A DNA stretch of 6,870 nucleotides from Pseudomonadota bacterium (GTDB taxonomy: Bacteria; Myxococcota; Polyangia; GCA-2747355; JACKDQ01): positions 1 to 6,870 of the forward strand of contig JAUVBO010000139.1 in the NCBI GenBank assembly GCA_030591195.1, written 5' to 3'. The notes under the pieces were generated by a model, which searched no databases, had not been told where the DNA came from, and was given only the letters and a program-made list of their open reading frames with translations. Below, one piece after another: positions 6,558 to 6,870 of the stretch (positions are counted from its first letter, which is position 1; every line of letters begins with the position of its first letter). A program made the translations under genes and the position numbers.

Positions 6558-6870
6558 ATGAAGAAGTCAGCAGCAGTATCCATCCCGACCAGCGGACCAG
6601 CCGCCGCCCAGCCGTTGTCGGATCGACGACGGTTCCTCTCCTATCTCGGTGGCATCGGTTGGCTGTTTCTCGGCGGCGGCTGTCGGGGCGAGGTCGACGA
6701 GGGCTTCGAGCCACGCGTCGAGGGCGGGATCCCGGTCGGTGATGGGTCGGCTGTTTCACCATCGGACGGTCCTCAGGTGTCGCCGGGCGATGGACCCGCC
6801 ACCGATGGACCCGCCACCGATGGCCCCGCCGCCGATGGCCCCGCCACCGACGGTCCTGCCACCGACGGTC
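6558..6870 (+). CDS. Exported (Tat-like) protein with DGPAT repeat linker, 3' end outside window
   Basis: 104 codons are visible and the frame is still open at the window end. The chosen ATG has no obvious ribosome-binding site; a TTG at 6513 is the only nearby in-frame alternative. The N-terminus is long and ends in S-D-R-R-R-F-L-S (residues 21-28), close to the twin-arginine motif (S/T)RRxFLK. A hydrophobic stretch to residue 41 and Cys42 follow. LGGGC is a poor lipobox because Gly rather than Leu is at -3, so lipidation is uncertain. After an acidic, Gly-rich section, residues 78-104 are a DGPAT repeat, a flexible linker type common in Myxococcota exported proteins. The functional domain lies beyond the window. 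Placed 56 bp behind the maturases on the same strand, it is a candidate substrate or surface partner, but only one Cys (Cys42) is visible and no CXXX repeat. Confidence 0.72.
   Translation, partial: MKKSAAVSIPTSGPAAAQPLSDRRRFLSYLGGIGWLFLGGGCRGEVDEGFEPRVEGGIPVGDGSAVSPSDGPQVSPGDGPATDGPATDGPAADGPATDGPATDG
6789..6870 (+). repeat. 15-bp tandem repeat encoding DGPA(T/A)
   Basis: Five full 15-base units and a 7-base partial one run to the window end. Units 1 and 2 are identical (GATGGACCCGCCACC). Units 3-5 differ mostly at synonymous positions (GGA, GGC, GGT; CCC, CCT; GAT, GAC), and one Thr-to-Ala change is in unit 3. The array keeps the reading frame and probably extends beyond the window. Confidence 0.9.

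Noticed and set aside
5092..6762. 556-codon open frame on the minus strand across the maturase genes
   Set aside because: The product is low-complexity (Arg, Gly, Ala, Leu, His rich) without motifs and lies opposite two genes with clear cysteine motifs. Long antisense frames are expected at this GC content.
6789..6870. CRISPR array
   Set aside because: The 15-bp units are directly adjacent without spacers and keep an open reading frame, so they are a coding repeat.

Overview
The window is GC-rich throughout with dense, compactly spaced genes. It looks like a chromosomal segment of a Myxococcota-type or other deltaproteobacterial-lineage organism. The pointers are the strong GC bias in codon third positions, large secreted lipoproteins, a cytidylate-kinase-like gene behind a near-consensus sigma-54 promoter, and an exported protein with an Asp-Gly-Pro repeat linker of a kind common in Myxococcota. 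The taxonomic guess is an inference; there is no rRNA or other marker.

Layout. (1) 32-2215 (+): an exported, probably lipid-anchored beta-propeller protein with an apparent bacterial SH3-like insertion. A strong intercistronic hairpin follows. (2) 2278-3060 (+): a secreted basic protein of unknown function. (3) 3149-3835 (-): a cytidylate-kinase-like protein, convergent with gene 2 and divergent from gene 4. The 171-bp divergent gap carries a sigma-54-like promoter for gene 3 and a perfect 10-bp palindrome. (4) 4007-5155 (+): a radical SAM/SPASM peptide maturase. (5) 5152-6501 (+): overlaps gene 4 by ATGA and encodes a maturase partner with its own SPASM-like cysteine set but no radical-SAM cluster motif. 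It is joined in frame to a small C-terminal domain that resembles a separate component of the CXXX-repeat peptide modification system. (6) 6558-6870 (+, cut by the window end): an exported protein with a twin-arginine-like signal and a 15-bp/5-residue DGPAT repeat.

The most interesting part is 4007-6870. Genes 4 and 5 look like the enzymes of the CXXX-repeat peptide maturation type, known so far mainly as bioinformatically defined cassettes with little biochemistry. Three things stand out: two of the usual components are in one reading frame; that frame contains a well-placed internal Shine-Dalgarno plus GTG that could still make the small component alone; and the next gene encodes a candidate twin-arginine-exported protein. 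A working model (inference) is that genes 4 and 5 modify a Cys-rich substrate in the cytoplasm, possibly the unseen C-terminal part of gene 6 or a peptide beyond the window, and that the product is then exported folded. No CXXX-repeat substrate is visible inside the window, so this remains untested.
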